DNA of 43,130 nucleotides, taken from the NCBI GenBank assembly GCA_021790235.1, contig JAJYID010000001.1:1-43130 (forward strand), read 5' to 3'. Each line of letters starts with the position of its first letter. Positions within the stretch are counted from its first letter, which is position 1. The position numbers and the translations under genes are program-made. The DNA is from a bacterium (GTDB lineage: Bacteria > Patescibacteriota > CPR2 > UBA1875 > JAJYID01). The notes under the pieces were generated by a model. It was not told the DNA's origin, did not search any database, and saw only the letters and a program-made list of their open reading frames with translations. Below are positions 10,059 to 18,721 of the stretch, piece by piece.

Positions 10059-10182
10059 TGTCATCTCGAGCGATTGCTTGAGGACAAGTCAAGAGACCTC
10101 TTAATCCATTTGAAGTTCAAGAAAAAGAGATTCCTACGCTCGTAGTCTGCCCTGAGCGTAGCTGAACGGGACCGAAATGACA
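10059..10182. repeat. MITE/REP-like intergenic element bounded by inverted TGTCATYTCG
   Basis: TGTCATCTCG at 10059-10068 and CGAAATGACA at 10173-10182; internal CTCGAGCGATTGCTTGAGG and CTACGCTCGTAG...CTGAGCGTAGCTGAACGGG. Confidence 0.5.
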
Positions 10183-10233
10183 AGCAGATAGAGTTTTAGA
10201 AGCACATTTAATAAATATCCAAATTTTATTGAA

Positions 10234-10623
10234 TTACTTGTGCTGTTCAAGCCATAACTTTAGTGTATCTTCTTTCTGAAAACCAACGACTCTCGCCTGA
10301 TCTTTTTGGGAAATAAAAGTCGGAGTACCTTCAATGTTGTATTGTTTAGCATAGTCCGGATGATCCAAGATATTCATCGGTTTAACCCTGTAGCCTTGTT
10401 TTGAAAGGTCGGTTAACACCGATTTTTCATCTTGGCAATGTGAACAGTTCGGCGAATAGAAATACATCACTATAGCATTTTGATCAAAATATGGCTCGTT
10501 GTCACCAATAGTGGTTGTATTTTGAGGTTGAACCGGGCTTTCTTTAAATTTCACATAGCCGATAAAGCCGATAAGGCCAACGACCAGAACCCCTATAATG
10601 ATGTATGGAATAAACTTTTTCAT
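10234..10623 (-). CDS. Membrane-anchored thioredoxin-fold protein
   Basis: N-terminal TM segment, CSHC active-site motif, IEGTPTFI cis-Pro region. Confidence 0.82.
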   Translation of the reverse strand: MKKFIPYIIIGVLVVGLIGFIGYVKFKESPVQPQNTTTIGDNEPYFDQNAIVMYFYSPNCSHCQDEKSVLTDLSKQGYRVKPMNILDHPDYAKQYNIEGTPTFISQKDQARVVGFQKEDTLKLWLEQHK

Positions 10624-10703
10624 TGTTTGCAGGTTAAGTAGGAATTAGTAATTAGTTGATTGGAATCCCGCCTCATTACCTAGCCCATAATATCCTAATT
10701 GCC

Positions 10704-11375
10704 TCACACATACCACCTAAATATTATCACACCCAAAACAATCATTATCAAACCCATTATCAGCTTCATGTGATTTTTTTCCCGCTCCTGCCAGTCCATC
10801 ATTTTCATAGCTACCTTCGGATTTGCCGTAACTATATAAATAATTATGAGAGGCGTAACAAACATTAGGTTATACAAAAGCAGGTATAAAAATCCCTGAA
10901 TGTATGTAGATTTCTGCGAAAGCAAGCCAAGAGTTGCCACATAAATGCCACCGGCACAAGGAAAACCGGAGATCCCGACCAAGACTCCCACAACTGCAGC
11001 AGCCGGCCAAGAAGCTTTGTGTGCCCATTTTAGGATTAGTTGTCTTGATTTATAGGGAATTTTTGTTGAAAAACGGCTGTTTGGGAAAAAGTAATCTTTA
11101 ATGGAAAGAAGGCCGACAACGACAATTATGATTGCACCAATAAAGGTTATTAGGTGTGGTACTCCGAAGAAGAATATGACCCTAATGAGCCCAAGGCCGA
11201 TCAAAAGGTACAAAAGGTAAATTGATAGGATGTAAGCCAAGCTTATCTGAAAAATTTTGATCTTTTCCTTTTTCATGGTGATGAGCATGGAAAGGAAAAT
11301 CAAAAAGATCCCGATTGCGCACGGATTGAAACTATCTATAAGCCCATTTACGATAACCAGCGGCAGCATTCCCAT
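10704..11375 (-). CDS. CcdA/DsbD-like transmembrane thiol electron transporter
   Basis: Conserved NPCAIGIFLIFL and FPCAGGIYVATLGLL cysteine motifs in a six-TM protein. Confidence 0.8.
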   Translation of the reverse strand: MGMLPLVIVNGLIDSFNPCAIGIFLIFLSMLITMKKEKIKIFQISLAYILSIYLLYLLIGLGLIRVIFFFGVPHLITFIGAIIIVVVGLLSIKDYFFPNSRFSTKIPYKSRQLILKWAHKASWPAAAVVGVLVGISGFPCAGGIYVATLGLLSQKSTYIQGFLYLLLYNLMFVTPLIIIYIVTANPKVAMKMMDWQEREKNHMKLIMGLIMIVLGVIIFRWYV

Positions 11376-11406
11376 TAATCAAGATTAAGCCAGATTCAAT
11401 ATTTTT

Positions 11407-11529
11407 TCAAGAAAAAGCACTGGTATCGGCATTGGTGGAAATAGTCACCGAAGCTGCCTGCACCCATGGAACTGAAATGAAACCCAGACAAAGAATAAAT
11501 CCAAAAATGATTAATAAAAGTTTTTTCAT
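11407..11529 (-). CDS. 40-aa secreted peptide upstream of ccdA-like gene
   Basis: ATG preceded by AAAGGAGGGGC; MKKLLLIIFGFILCLGFISVPWVQAASVTISTNADTSAFS*, a signal peptide ending VQA/A. Confidence 0.6.
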   Translation of the reverse strand: MKKLLLIIFGFILCLGFISVPWVQAASVTISTNADTSAFS

Positions 11530-11710
11530 GCCCCTCCTTTAAAGTATTAAAGCAAAATAATGAGAATAAAAAAACTCATTTTTGAACTTAAAACACCCTT
11601 TGATACAATCGCAGAGTGTTCTAATAGTTCTCTATGGCTCCCGGTAGTGGACGATGTTAGAACGGTTTTCACTAAATTAGAGGAGTATGTTTATATCCCG
11701 TCACTTTAAT

Positions 11711-12277
11711 CTACTCTATAACATCTTTATTATCTGTAAGAATAATCACACCAGTATTATCAAAATAGGGTGTCTTTAATGCTTCTTCCCAAGTCCATTT
11801 GTGATAACTCGCTTGTATCATTTTTGCAATATCGCCGTGGGTAGCAAGTAGGATATTCTTATCGGGATATTCCTTACTAAGTTTTTCGAGTAATTTTTTG
11901 CCTCGCTTCAACAATTCTGGGAAAACTTCACCTTCTTCTAAAAAATAATTTATTTTATCACCTTTATAAACCTTCTTTGCCAATATTGGAATATCCGCAA
12001 CAGGTTTCCCTGTAAAAATTCCAAAATCTCTTTCAATCAACAAATCTTCTTTTATTGGTTCAGGAAAGTCAGCAACTTGTGAAATTATTTGTGCAGTTTC
12101 GAAAGCCCTTTTTAGAGGAGAAGCAAAAACAACATCTATATTTTCACCTTTCAGTTTCAATCCGGTAGTTTTTGCCTGTTCTCTGCCTAACTCGGTCAGC
12201 GGTTTATCTCTGTGACCATTTAGAATTCCGTTAGCATTGTCTTCATCTTGTCCGTGTCTCACAATAAATATTTTCAT
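11711..12277 (-). CDS. Histidine phosphatase (phosphoglycerate mutase-like) family protein
   Basis: MKIFIVRHGQDEDN RHG motif, ASPLKRAFETA, LLATHGD; the ATG at 12277 is preferred over the TTG used by the ORF track. Confidence 0.9.
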   Translation of the reverse strand: MKIFIVRHGQDEDNANGILNGHRDKPLTELGREQAKTTGLKLKGENIDVVFASPLKRAFETAQIISQVADFPEPIKEDLLIERDFGIFTGKPVADIPILAKKVYKGDKINYFLEEGEVFPELLKRGKKLLEKLSKEYPDKNILLATHGDIAKMIQASYHKWTWEEALKTPYFDNTGVIILTDNKDVIE

Positions 12278-12360
12278 AAACAAATTTTACCACAATTTTA
12301 ACGGTTCTAACTCACGACTTGGGGTATAAAAATAATGGCTTTATTTAGCCATTAAATTTT

Positions 12361-12435
12361 TGGCTCCCGGGGTCGGATTCGAACCGACGACCAATTGGTT
12401 AACAGCCAACTGCTCTACCACTGAGCTACCCGGGA
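12361..12435 (-). tRNA. tRNA-Asn (anticodon GTT), CCA encoded
   Basis: Reverse complement TCCCGGGTAGCTCAGTGGTAGAGCAGTTGGCTGTTAACCAATTGGTCGTCGGTTCGAATCCGACCCCGGGAGCCA folds as a cloverleaf with GTT anticodon. Confidence 0.96.
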
Positions 12436-12543
12436 TTAAATTTTGAAGTACAAATACTGGAATATTATAGCGAAAATAGCGCAAAAAATCAATTCTAAAA
12501 GATTTTGGGCTGCCTAACATAAAGCCAGGCAGCCCTTGGTGTT

Positions 12544-12756
12544 TCATTTCGAAACCTCCTGTTCGATTTCGGCAAAAAGGGCCCGAATCTCCTCAACTGT
12601 GTAACTGGCAAGAAGTTTAATTAATCTGTAACCGGGTTTTTGCATTCTCTTAAACTTGCCTTCCGTCCTTGCTAGAAGAAATTGATAGGCATAATCCTCA
12701 ACCGTTAAGGAATCTTCGGTCGGTATTGGTGCATTCTCACACCCAATGTAGAACAT
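12544..12756 (-). CDS. Hypothetical small protein (70 aa)
   Basis: ATG preceded by AAGGGAGAA; immediately downstream of another small ORF with the same type of RBS. Confidence 0.55.
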   Translation of the reverse strand: MFYIGCENAPIPTEDSLTVEDYAYQFLLARTEGKFKRMQKPGYRLIKLLASYTVEEIRALFAEIEQEVSK

Positions 12757-12767
12757 CTTTCTCCCTT

Positions 12768-13010
12768 CTATCGGTTTACTTTGGCATACTCTTCATTAAG
12801 GATTACCGCAAGACGTAAACTACTACCTCGATCATGAATGTATTTTGCAGACAAATCTGCAATTCTTATTAGCTGCTCAGCTTCACTCCCGGATTTTTGA
12901 TAATCCCGAATGGCTTGTCTCAATTCACGTTCGATTTCCTTCAACCTTTCTTCCACCTCCGATATAGCATTCCCCCTAATTTTTAATGGCCCATGGCAAA
13001 ATGCGTTCAT
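12768..13010 (-). CDS. Hypothetical small helical protein (80 aa; start at MNAFCHG)
   Basis: Internal ATG preceded by GAAGGGAGAAGAG; charged helical sequence EVEERLKEIERELRQAIRDYQKSGSEAEQLIRIADLSAKYI. Confidence 0.55.
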   Translation of the reverse strand: MNAFCHGPLKIRGNAISEVEERLKEIERELRQAIRDYQKSGSEAEQLIRIADLSAKYIHDRGSSLRLAVILNEEYAKVNR

Positions 13011-13204
13011 CTCTTCTCCCTTCTTCCGAAATCTTTCCAAGGTACAAAAATGTCCAGCAAACGCAAATAGCTACTTTTTTGAAATAAAAAATAGCCCCGC
13101 TTTGCAGGACTCTTACTTTTGATTCAACAAATAGAAACCCGCAAAGCTAAGCCTTGAAGGTAAACCAGTATTTTGTTTGAATCATTTTTCTTTTCACGAA
13201 AGTT

Positions 13205-13233
13205 ATTATAATACAAACATAAAATCTTTACAA
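13205..13233 (-). promoter_or_regulatory. Promoter TTGTAA-17-TATAAT for the small-ORF pair
   Basis: Minus strand -35 at 13228-13233, -10 at 13205-13210. Confidence 0.5.
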
Positions 13234-13249
13234 TATTTTTTTCGAATAC

Positions 13250-13277
13250 TGCTACACTAGACTGGTTTAGTGTAGCA
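13250..13277. repeat. Perfect 10-bp inverted repeat
   Basis: TGCTACACTA-GACTGGTT-TAGTGTAGCA. Confidence 0.8.
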
Positions 13278-13365
13278 CGCATTACATTTTTAAAAATTTA
13301 GGTTTGAGATTTGGTTTCATGTCTGCCGCGAAACAAGGAAATTGTTACTTGAAAATTGAAAATTT

Positions 13366-15114
13366 TTAATGCGGGTATTTGTCCGGAGAATCGTACTTAG
13401 AAACCCAGAAATTTTTCTTGATGAGATTGCCGGCAGTATCATAGATAAACCTGTAAAAAGTGGCTGTAAAAGATTTGGGGCCACGCACGTCTTGCTCAGT
13501 GATGGTCGGTGTTATCCCTTCTACTGTAGGTGAAACCCCCTGGGTTCCATCTGCATTCCCGGCAAATTTGATTGATCCCGGTTTCTTGGTACCGTAAAAA
13601 TCAAAATAAAGTTTGTTGTCCAAAATCCGGGTTTGAATCAGGATATAGCCAGGGGTATCATTTTTGAAAATTAAATCTGGCGACGGCAGGTAGATTGTTG
13701 CATCTACGCCATAAGGCTTGTAATAACCTACTGGATAAGCATGGGCGGCACGCTCTAGGATGGGCAGCCCGGCATTCAAGGCGGCTCGAAAAGCAGTTGT
13801 GGATACCTGGCAAAGCCCGCCGCCGTACTCCGGCACCGTTTTGTCTTTCAAAATAACCAGTTCCGGCAGATAACCGGTTGAAGCATCAACATTTCCCAGG
13901 GTATCGTCAAAAGAGAAATCTTCGCCTGGCTTAATCAAAACCCCATTGAATCTGGCTGCTCCAACATCAATATTATGAATTCTGTTTGATGGTGAACCGG
14001 AGAAGTCCGTCCAGCCAGTCGATACCAGTTCTTTAATACCTAATTTATCAAGGTTGTCACCGGTAACATCCGGCCTGGTTACCACAGTCGGAATATCTAT
14101 ATTATTGTCCCCTCCTTCTAAGGCCTGCCTAATGTCACCAACCAAGTCGTCAACCTCTACTTTTTCGCCATTTACGCTAGGCACAACAACCATAAGCTTA
14201 TCCCCATCCATAGCAAGCTTCGCATTTTGCGGGGATTTATTAATATTATTAGAAAAAGATATTACCCAGCTATTAATCGCATCATCTCTAAATGCCAATC
14301 GAACCATTTGATCCAAACTTGAAAAAATCTGAGAGAAGTTTGTTTTATATGCCAAAGATTCACCACTTTCTGTTTTGAAACCCATAAAACCAGTTATATC
14401 ATCATCACTTAAAGTATAGTCCACTCCATCGCCCTTTAAGCTTATTTTGCGGGTAAGAGCATCCTGAATTTGATTCCTTACCAAGTTTATATCATCTTCT
14501 GTAACACTTGGTTTTATCACCGCAACTTTTAAACTAAACTGGTTCTGAAACCTACCTAAACCGTTTTCTATCATTTCAATATTCTCTCCTAAAAGAACCC
14601 GCCTGCCCAAATGTTCTTTTTGAACTTTAATCTTACCATCTTGCATGGAAATGCCAGCCTCGTCAACTTCCTGATTTTCTTTTTGAGTAGCATTGAAGAG
14701 AGCTCCCGTTAATTTATCTTGATCAACTTTAACTACTGCGGGAATATTCTCGTGATACTCCTTGATAGGGTTTAGGCTATTATTTCTGCCTATTTGGAAA
14801 GCATTATCTGCGCTCTTTTGAATATCATAGCTCACACCCAGACTGTCTTGAGAGTATTTATATTGGTTTTGGCCACTCAAAACAATATTATCCGGTAAAC
14901 CTTTTATTTTTTTTGAAAGACTTTTTGCCGCTTCTGCTCTTGTTTCCCCGCCAAGATCGACACCCGCGACCTTTACACCAGGGTAAATTCTGTTTTCATA
15001 CTTTGCGGAGTTAAAAAATAGAGTTCCAACATAAATAAAAGCTAAGACAAACAAAGCAATGTAAACATACATCACTATCTGTTTGCTTGATAATTTATTA
15101 TATTTCTTTGCCAA
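13366..15114 (-). CDS. VanW-family protein with N-terminal peptidoglycan-binding-like domain
   Basis: N-terminal TM, repeated YoaR-type PG-binding regions, VanW core (RIHNIDVGAARFNGVLIKPGEDFSFDDTLG...YGGGLCQVSTTAFRAALNAGLPILER). Confidence 0.88.
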   Translation of the reverse strand: MAKKYNKLSSKQIVMYVYIALFVLAFIYVGTLFFNSAKYENRIYPGVKVAGVDLGGETRAEAAKSLSKKIKGLPDNIVLSGQNQYKYSQDSLGVSYDIQKSADNAFQIGRNNSLNPIKEYHENIPAVVKVDQDKLTGALFNATQKENQEVDEAGISMQDGKIKVQKEHLGRRVLLGENIEMIENGLGRFQNQFSLKVAVIKPSVTEDDINLVRNQIQDALTRKISLKGDGVDYTLSDDDITGFMGFKTESGESLAYKTNFSQIFSSLDQMVRLAFRDDAINSWVISFSNNINKSPQNAKLAMDGDKLMVVVPSVNGEKVEVDDLVGDIRQALEGGDNNIDIPTVVTRPDVTGDNLDKLGIKELVSTGWTDFSGSPSNRIHNIDVGAARFNGVLIKPGEDFSFDDTLGNVDASTGYLPELVILKDKTVPEYGGGLCQVSTTAFRAALNAGLPILERAAHAYPVGYYKPYGVDATIYLPSPDLIFKNDTPGYILIQTRILDNKLYFDFYGTKKPGSIKFAGNADGTQGVSPTVEGITPTITEQDVRGPKSFTATFYRFIYDTAGNLIKKNFWVSKYDSPDKYPH

Positions 15115-15115
15115 A

Positions 15116-15346
15116 TTATTCTTCCTTTAAAACTTCGTTAAGTACCTCTTTAGCTAAAGACTCTTGATCCTGAAGTTCAGTATGTTCATCCTTAATTTCA
15201 ATAAAAAGATTATCGCCTACTTCTACTCTTCCCGGTAGCATATCTTGAGGGATTTCAAAACTTCGCCCATCGCTTTTCAATGTTGCAGAGCTACCGTCAA
15301 TACTTTCTAAGATAACTTTTGCTTTTTTCATTATATTCATGTTCAT
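15116..15346 (-). CDS. DUF3006-like small protein
   Basis: KVILESIDGSSATLKSDGRSFEIPQDMLPGRVEVGDNL pattern; directly upstream of the VanW gene. Confidence 0.65.
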   Translation of the reverse strand: MNMNIMKKAKVILESIDGSSATLKSDGRSFEIPQDMLPGRVEVGDNLFIEIKDEHTELQDQESLAKEVLNEVLKEE

Positions 15347-15397
15347 AATATCACTTTAAGATACTGTTCGTAAACGCTAAGCGCTTTACCAGGCTAA

Positions 15398-15423
15398 AAA
15401 AGGACCCGAAACCGGGCCCTTTT
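15398..15423 (-). terminator. Rho-independent terminator downstream of hppA
   Basis: AAAAGGACCCG-AAAC-CGGGCCCTTTT (one mismatch); on the minus strand followed by a T-run. Confidence 0.75.
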
Positions 15424-15442
15424 ACTGGTTGCAAAACAAACC

Positions 15443-17461
15443 CTAGAACATTAAGCTTACCAAAAGGAGAGCCACAATGTTTAAAATCTTAATCATTGGA
15501 TTAATAGCCGGTCCTGCAGTATCTTTGTAAGGATCTCCAACTGTATCCCCGGTCACAGCAGCCTGATGAGCCAACGATCCCTTGCCGCCAAAGTTTCCGT
15601 CTTCTATGTATTTTTTGGCATTGTCCCATGCCCCACCGCCTGAAGTCATACTTATTGCTACGAAAATTCCGGTAATAATAGAGCCTACCAGCAAACCGCC
15701 GATCATTTTCGGCGCCACTTCATCACCTAGTGATTTACCGATAAGAACTATGAAAATAGGCGCAACCACAGGGAGAAGTGCCGGTACAATCATTTGTTTG
15801 ATAGCAGACTTTGTCACAATATCGACGCATTTTCCATATTCAGGCTTGCTTTTACCGGTCATAATACCTTTAATCTCTTTGAACTGTCTCCGCACTTCCG
15901 TCACTACAGCGCCAGCGGCTTTCCCGACAGCTTCCATAGAAAGAGCAGCAAAAATATAAGGCAGAAGTCCGCCAAGGAATAGTCCGACCAAAACATAAGG
16001 GTCAGAAATAGTAAAGTCTATATTTACTCCACCGGCTTTTATAAGCTCTTCAGTGAAGGCAGAGAAAAGAACTATCGCTGCCAACCCGGCAGAAGCTATA
16101 GCGTAACCTTTAGTTACAGCCTTGGTTGTATTACCGACAGCATCTAAAGGATCAGTGATTGCCCTAACCTTAGCAGGAAGCTCGGCCATCTCTGCTATTC
16201 CACCTGCATTATCTGTAATAGGTCCATATGAATCAATAGTTATAATAATTCCAGCCATCGAGAGCATACTCATAACTGCCACAGCCACACCGTAGATATT
16301 GGCTAAACTGAAGGAGATAATAATAGCCACACCTATCAAAAGAACAGGGAGAACAGTGGATTTCATACTAACGGCTAAACCGGTAATAATATTTGTACCA
16401 TGACCATTCTCAGAAGATGCGGCAATAGACCTGACTGGCTTATACTTAGTTGAAGTGAAATATTCGGTAATTAACACCATACCTGCAGTCACTGCCAAAC
16501 CAACTAATGAAGCAAGGAATAGATTTTCAGGCGTATATAAACCATTCCCGGCCATCAGCTTTTGGGTAACAAAATAAAACATTAATGCTGAAATGCCGGC
16601 AGAAACTATTAAACCCTTATAAAGTGCGCCCATGATATTTTTGCTATTACCTAACTTGATGAAAAATGAACCAATAATAGAGGCAATAATGGAAACTCCG
16701 CCGATAACAAGCGGGAAATAAACAGCATTTTGGAAATCACCAAATACAAGTGTGCCGAGAAGAATTGCCGCCACCGCTGTAACTGCGTAAGTTTCGAAAA
16801 GGTCCGCCGCCATACCGGCACAGTCACCAACATTATCACCTACGTTATCCGCGATAACGGCAGGATTTCTGGGATCGTCTTCCGGAATACCTGCTTCAAC
16901 TTTACCGACAAGATCAGCCCCTACATCAGCCCCTTTGGTATAAATACCGCCGCCAAGTCTGGCAAAAACTGAGATTAAGGACCCTCCAAAGCCAAGACCC
17001 ACGAGAGCTTTTGCATCATGCGTAACCATCCAAAAAAGCGTAATAACAAGAAGCGCGAGCCCGACTACTAGAAATCCGGTTACAGCCCCGCCTTTCACGG
17101 CCACCTCTAGGGCTTCTTTCATACCTTTCTTAGCCGCCTCAGTCGTTCTGACATTAGCTCTTACCGAGATATTCATACCAATGTAACCAGCCAGAGCAGA
17201 AGCCGCAGCGCCGATTAAAAATCCGAAGGCAGTGTTTACCCCTAAGGTGAAAAGAAGAACCCCAAAGACAACTACCGCTACTAAAAAGATGGTTTTGTAT
17301 TGCCTATTTAAATATGCTTTCGCACCTTCCTGGATCGCGGATGCGATTTCCTTCATCTTTTCATTTCCCTCGTCTTTGCTTAAAATCCATTTAATAAGGT
17401 ACACACCGTATAAAATACTGATCACTGAAGCACCAAGCGCAAACAGAAGATAACTGTTCAT
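15443..17461 (-). CDS. hppA: Membrane-bound H+-translocating pyrophosphatase
   Basis: [58 protein letters not shown]. Confidence 0.96.
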   Translation of the reverse strand: MNSYLLFALGASVISILYGVYLIKWILSKDEGNEKMKEIASAIQEGAKAYLNRQYKTIFLVAVVVFGVLLFTLGVNTAFGFLIGAAASALAGYIGMNISVRANVRTTEAAKKGMKEALEVAVKGGAVTGFLVVGLALLVITLFWMVTHDAKALVGLGFGGSLISVFARLGGGIYTKGADVGADLVGKVEAGIPEDDPRNPAVIADNVGDNVGDCAGMAADLFETYAVTAVAAILLGTLVFGDFQNAVYFPLVIGGVSIIASIIGSFFIKLGNSKNIMGALYKGLIVSAGISALMFYFVTQKLMAGNGLYTPENLFLASLVGLAVTAGMVLITEYFTSTKYKPVRSIAASSENGHGTNIITGLAVSMKSTVLPVLLIGVAIIISFSLANIYGVAVAVMSMLSMAGIIITIDSYGPITDNAGGIAEMAELPAKVRAITDPLDAVGNTTKAVTKGYAIASAGLAAIVLFSAFTEELIKAGGVNIDFTISDPYVLVGLFLGGLLPYIFAALSMEAVGKAAGAVVTEVRRQFKEIKGIMTGKSKPEYGKCVDIVTKSAIKQMIVPALLPVVAPIFIVLIGKSLGDEVAPKMIGGLLVGSIITGIFVAISMTSGGGAWDNAKKYIEDGNFGGKGSLAHQAAVTGDTVGDPYKDTAGPAINPMIKILNIVALLLVSLMF

Positions 17462-17575
17462 TCCTTCTTTTCTCCTTTCAGAAAATATATAAATTTATTT
17501 TGTATTTAAAAAAAGCTTTCCCTTTCGAAAACCCTCGTGAATTTATCCTAGCACAAACTCAAAGAAGATTCCAGA

Positions 17576-18583
17576 CTATTTTTTCGGCCGGTGCTGACGG
17601 GCCAGCATAAAAGACAGGGCCACTATGATTCCAACGGTTATGATAAAAAGGATCACGGCATCTTTAGGCTTCAATCTAGTTGAAAAAATAGCCACAAAAC
17701 CGAGAAGGACAGTTACATAATAAATGAAAGTGACTGCCTTTCTTTCTGTAAATCCAAGGTCAAGCAGCCGGTGATGAAGATGGCCCCGATCTGCCACAAA
17801 GATTTTTTGGCCGTTTTTAGTACGGCGAACTATAGCAAAAATGGTATCAAAAATAGGAATAGCTAATATCATAACCGGCGCCAAGATGACAAATGTGGCT
17901 GCAACTTTGGTCACTCCGAGGATAGCCAAACCGGCAAGAGAAAAACCTAAGAATTGAGATCCAGTATCTCCGATAAACATTTTTTTCTTCTTAGCAAAAT
18001 TATGGGGCAAAAATCCAACCGTAGCCGCAGCCAATATGAATGCTATGGCAGCTACATCTCCTCTGCCTTGCCCTAGAGCCACTATCCCAAGCACCACAGC
18101 CACGATTGCTCCCACTCCACCAGATAGACCATCTAAACCATCAATTAAATTTATGGCATTAGTAATGCCAAGAAGCCACATGAAAGTGAGAGGTATGGAC
18201 AATATACCTATATGGATTATACTGTCATGTCCCGTTACAAACTCAATTGTCAGCCCTAGATACATCGCAAGACCGGTTGCAATTATTTGTCCGAGAAGCT
18301 TATACCGGGCTCGAATATCGAAAATATCATCAATAAGCCCCATAAAAAACATAAGAGTCGCCCCGACATAGAAACCAAGGAACTCCCCGTGCGAGCCCAC
18401 AAACAATAAAGAAGCTAAAATAACCGTAATAAAAATAGCTATTCCCCCACCCTCCGGAATAGCCTCCTTATGAACCTTCCTTTCGCTCGGTGCTGCCAAA
18501 ACATTGAAACGTATCAGAGCTTTTCTGACAGCAATACAAAGAAGATAGCTAAGCACAAAACTAAAAACCAAAACTTCTATCAT
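17576..18583 (-). CDS. UDP-GlcNAc/polyprenyl-phosphate sugar-1-phosphate transferase (MraY/WecA/TagO family)
   Basis: GLIDDIFDIRARYKLLGQ, NAINLIDGLDGLSGG, FIGDTGSQFLGF, RGHLHHRLLDLG. Confidence 0.92.
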   Translation of the reverse strand: MIEVLVFSFVLSYLLCIAVRKALIRFNVLAAPSERKVHKEAIPEGGGIAIFITVILASLLFVGSHGEFLGFYVGATLMFFMGLIDDIFDIRARYKLLGQIIATGLAMYLGLTIEFVTGHDSIIHIGILSIPLTFMWLLGITNAINLIDGLDGLSGGVGAIVAVVLGIVALGQGRGDVAAIAFILAAATVGFLPHNFAKKKKMFIGDTGSQFLGFSLAGLAILGVTKVAATFVILAPVMILAIPIFDTIFAIVRRTKNGQKIFVADRGHLHHRLLDLGFTERKAVTFIYYVTVLLGFVAIFSTRLKPKDAVILFIITVGIIVALSFMLARQHRPKK

Positions 18584-18721
18584 GTAAGAGTTATTATACT
18601 ACTTTTATGCTTATTTTACCACAGCAAACTTACGAGTAAATCTTGCAAATCTTCATTCATATCTCTAAAGGAATTTCCGAGTAGTTAATCTTTCAATGTG
18701 TCAGGTATAAATTACCCAAAG

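Noticed and set aside
10656-10868. 70-aa His/Tyr-rich + strand ORF
   Set aside because: Antisense to the CcdA-like gene; low-complexity composition.
12341-12547. ORF MKHQGLPGF...SSVVEQLAVNQLVVGSNPTPGAKNLMAK (minus)
   Set aside because: It is a translation of the tRNA-Asn gene, a well-known type of spurious ORF.
13081-13160. Resemblance of CCCGCAAAGCTAAGCC to the GEMM (c-di-GMP-I) riboswitch core
   Set aside because: Only a short core match; other consensus parts are missing, so no family is assigned.
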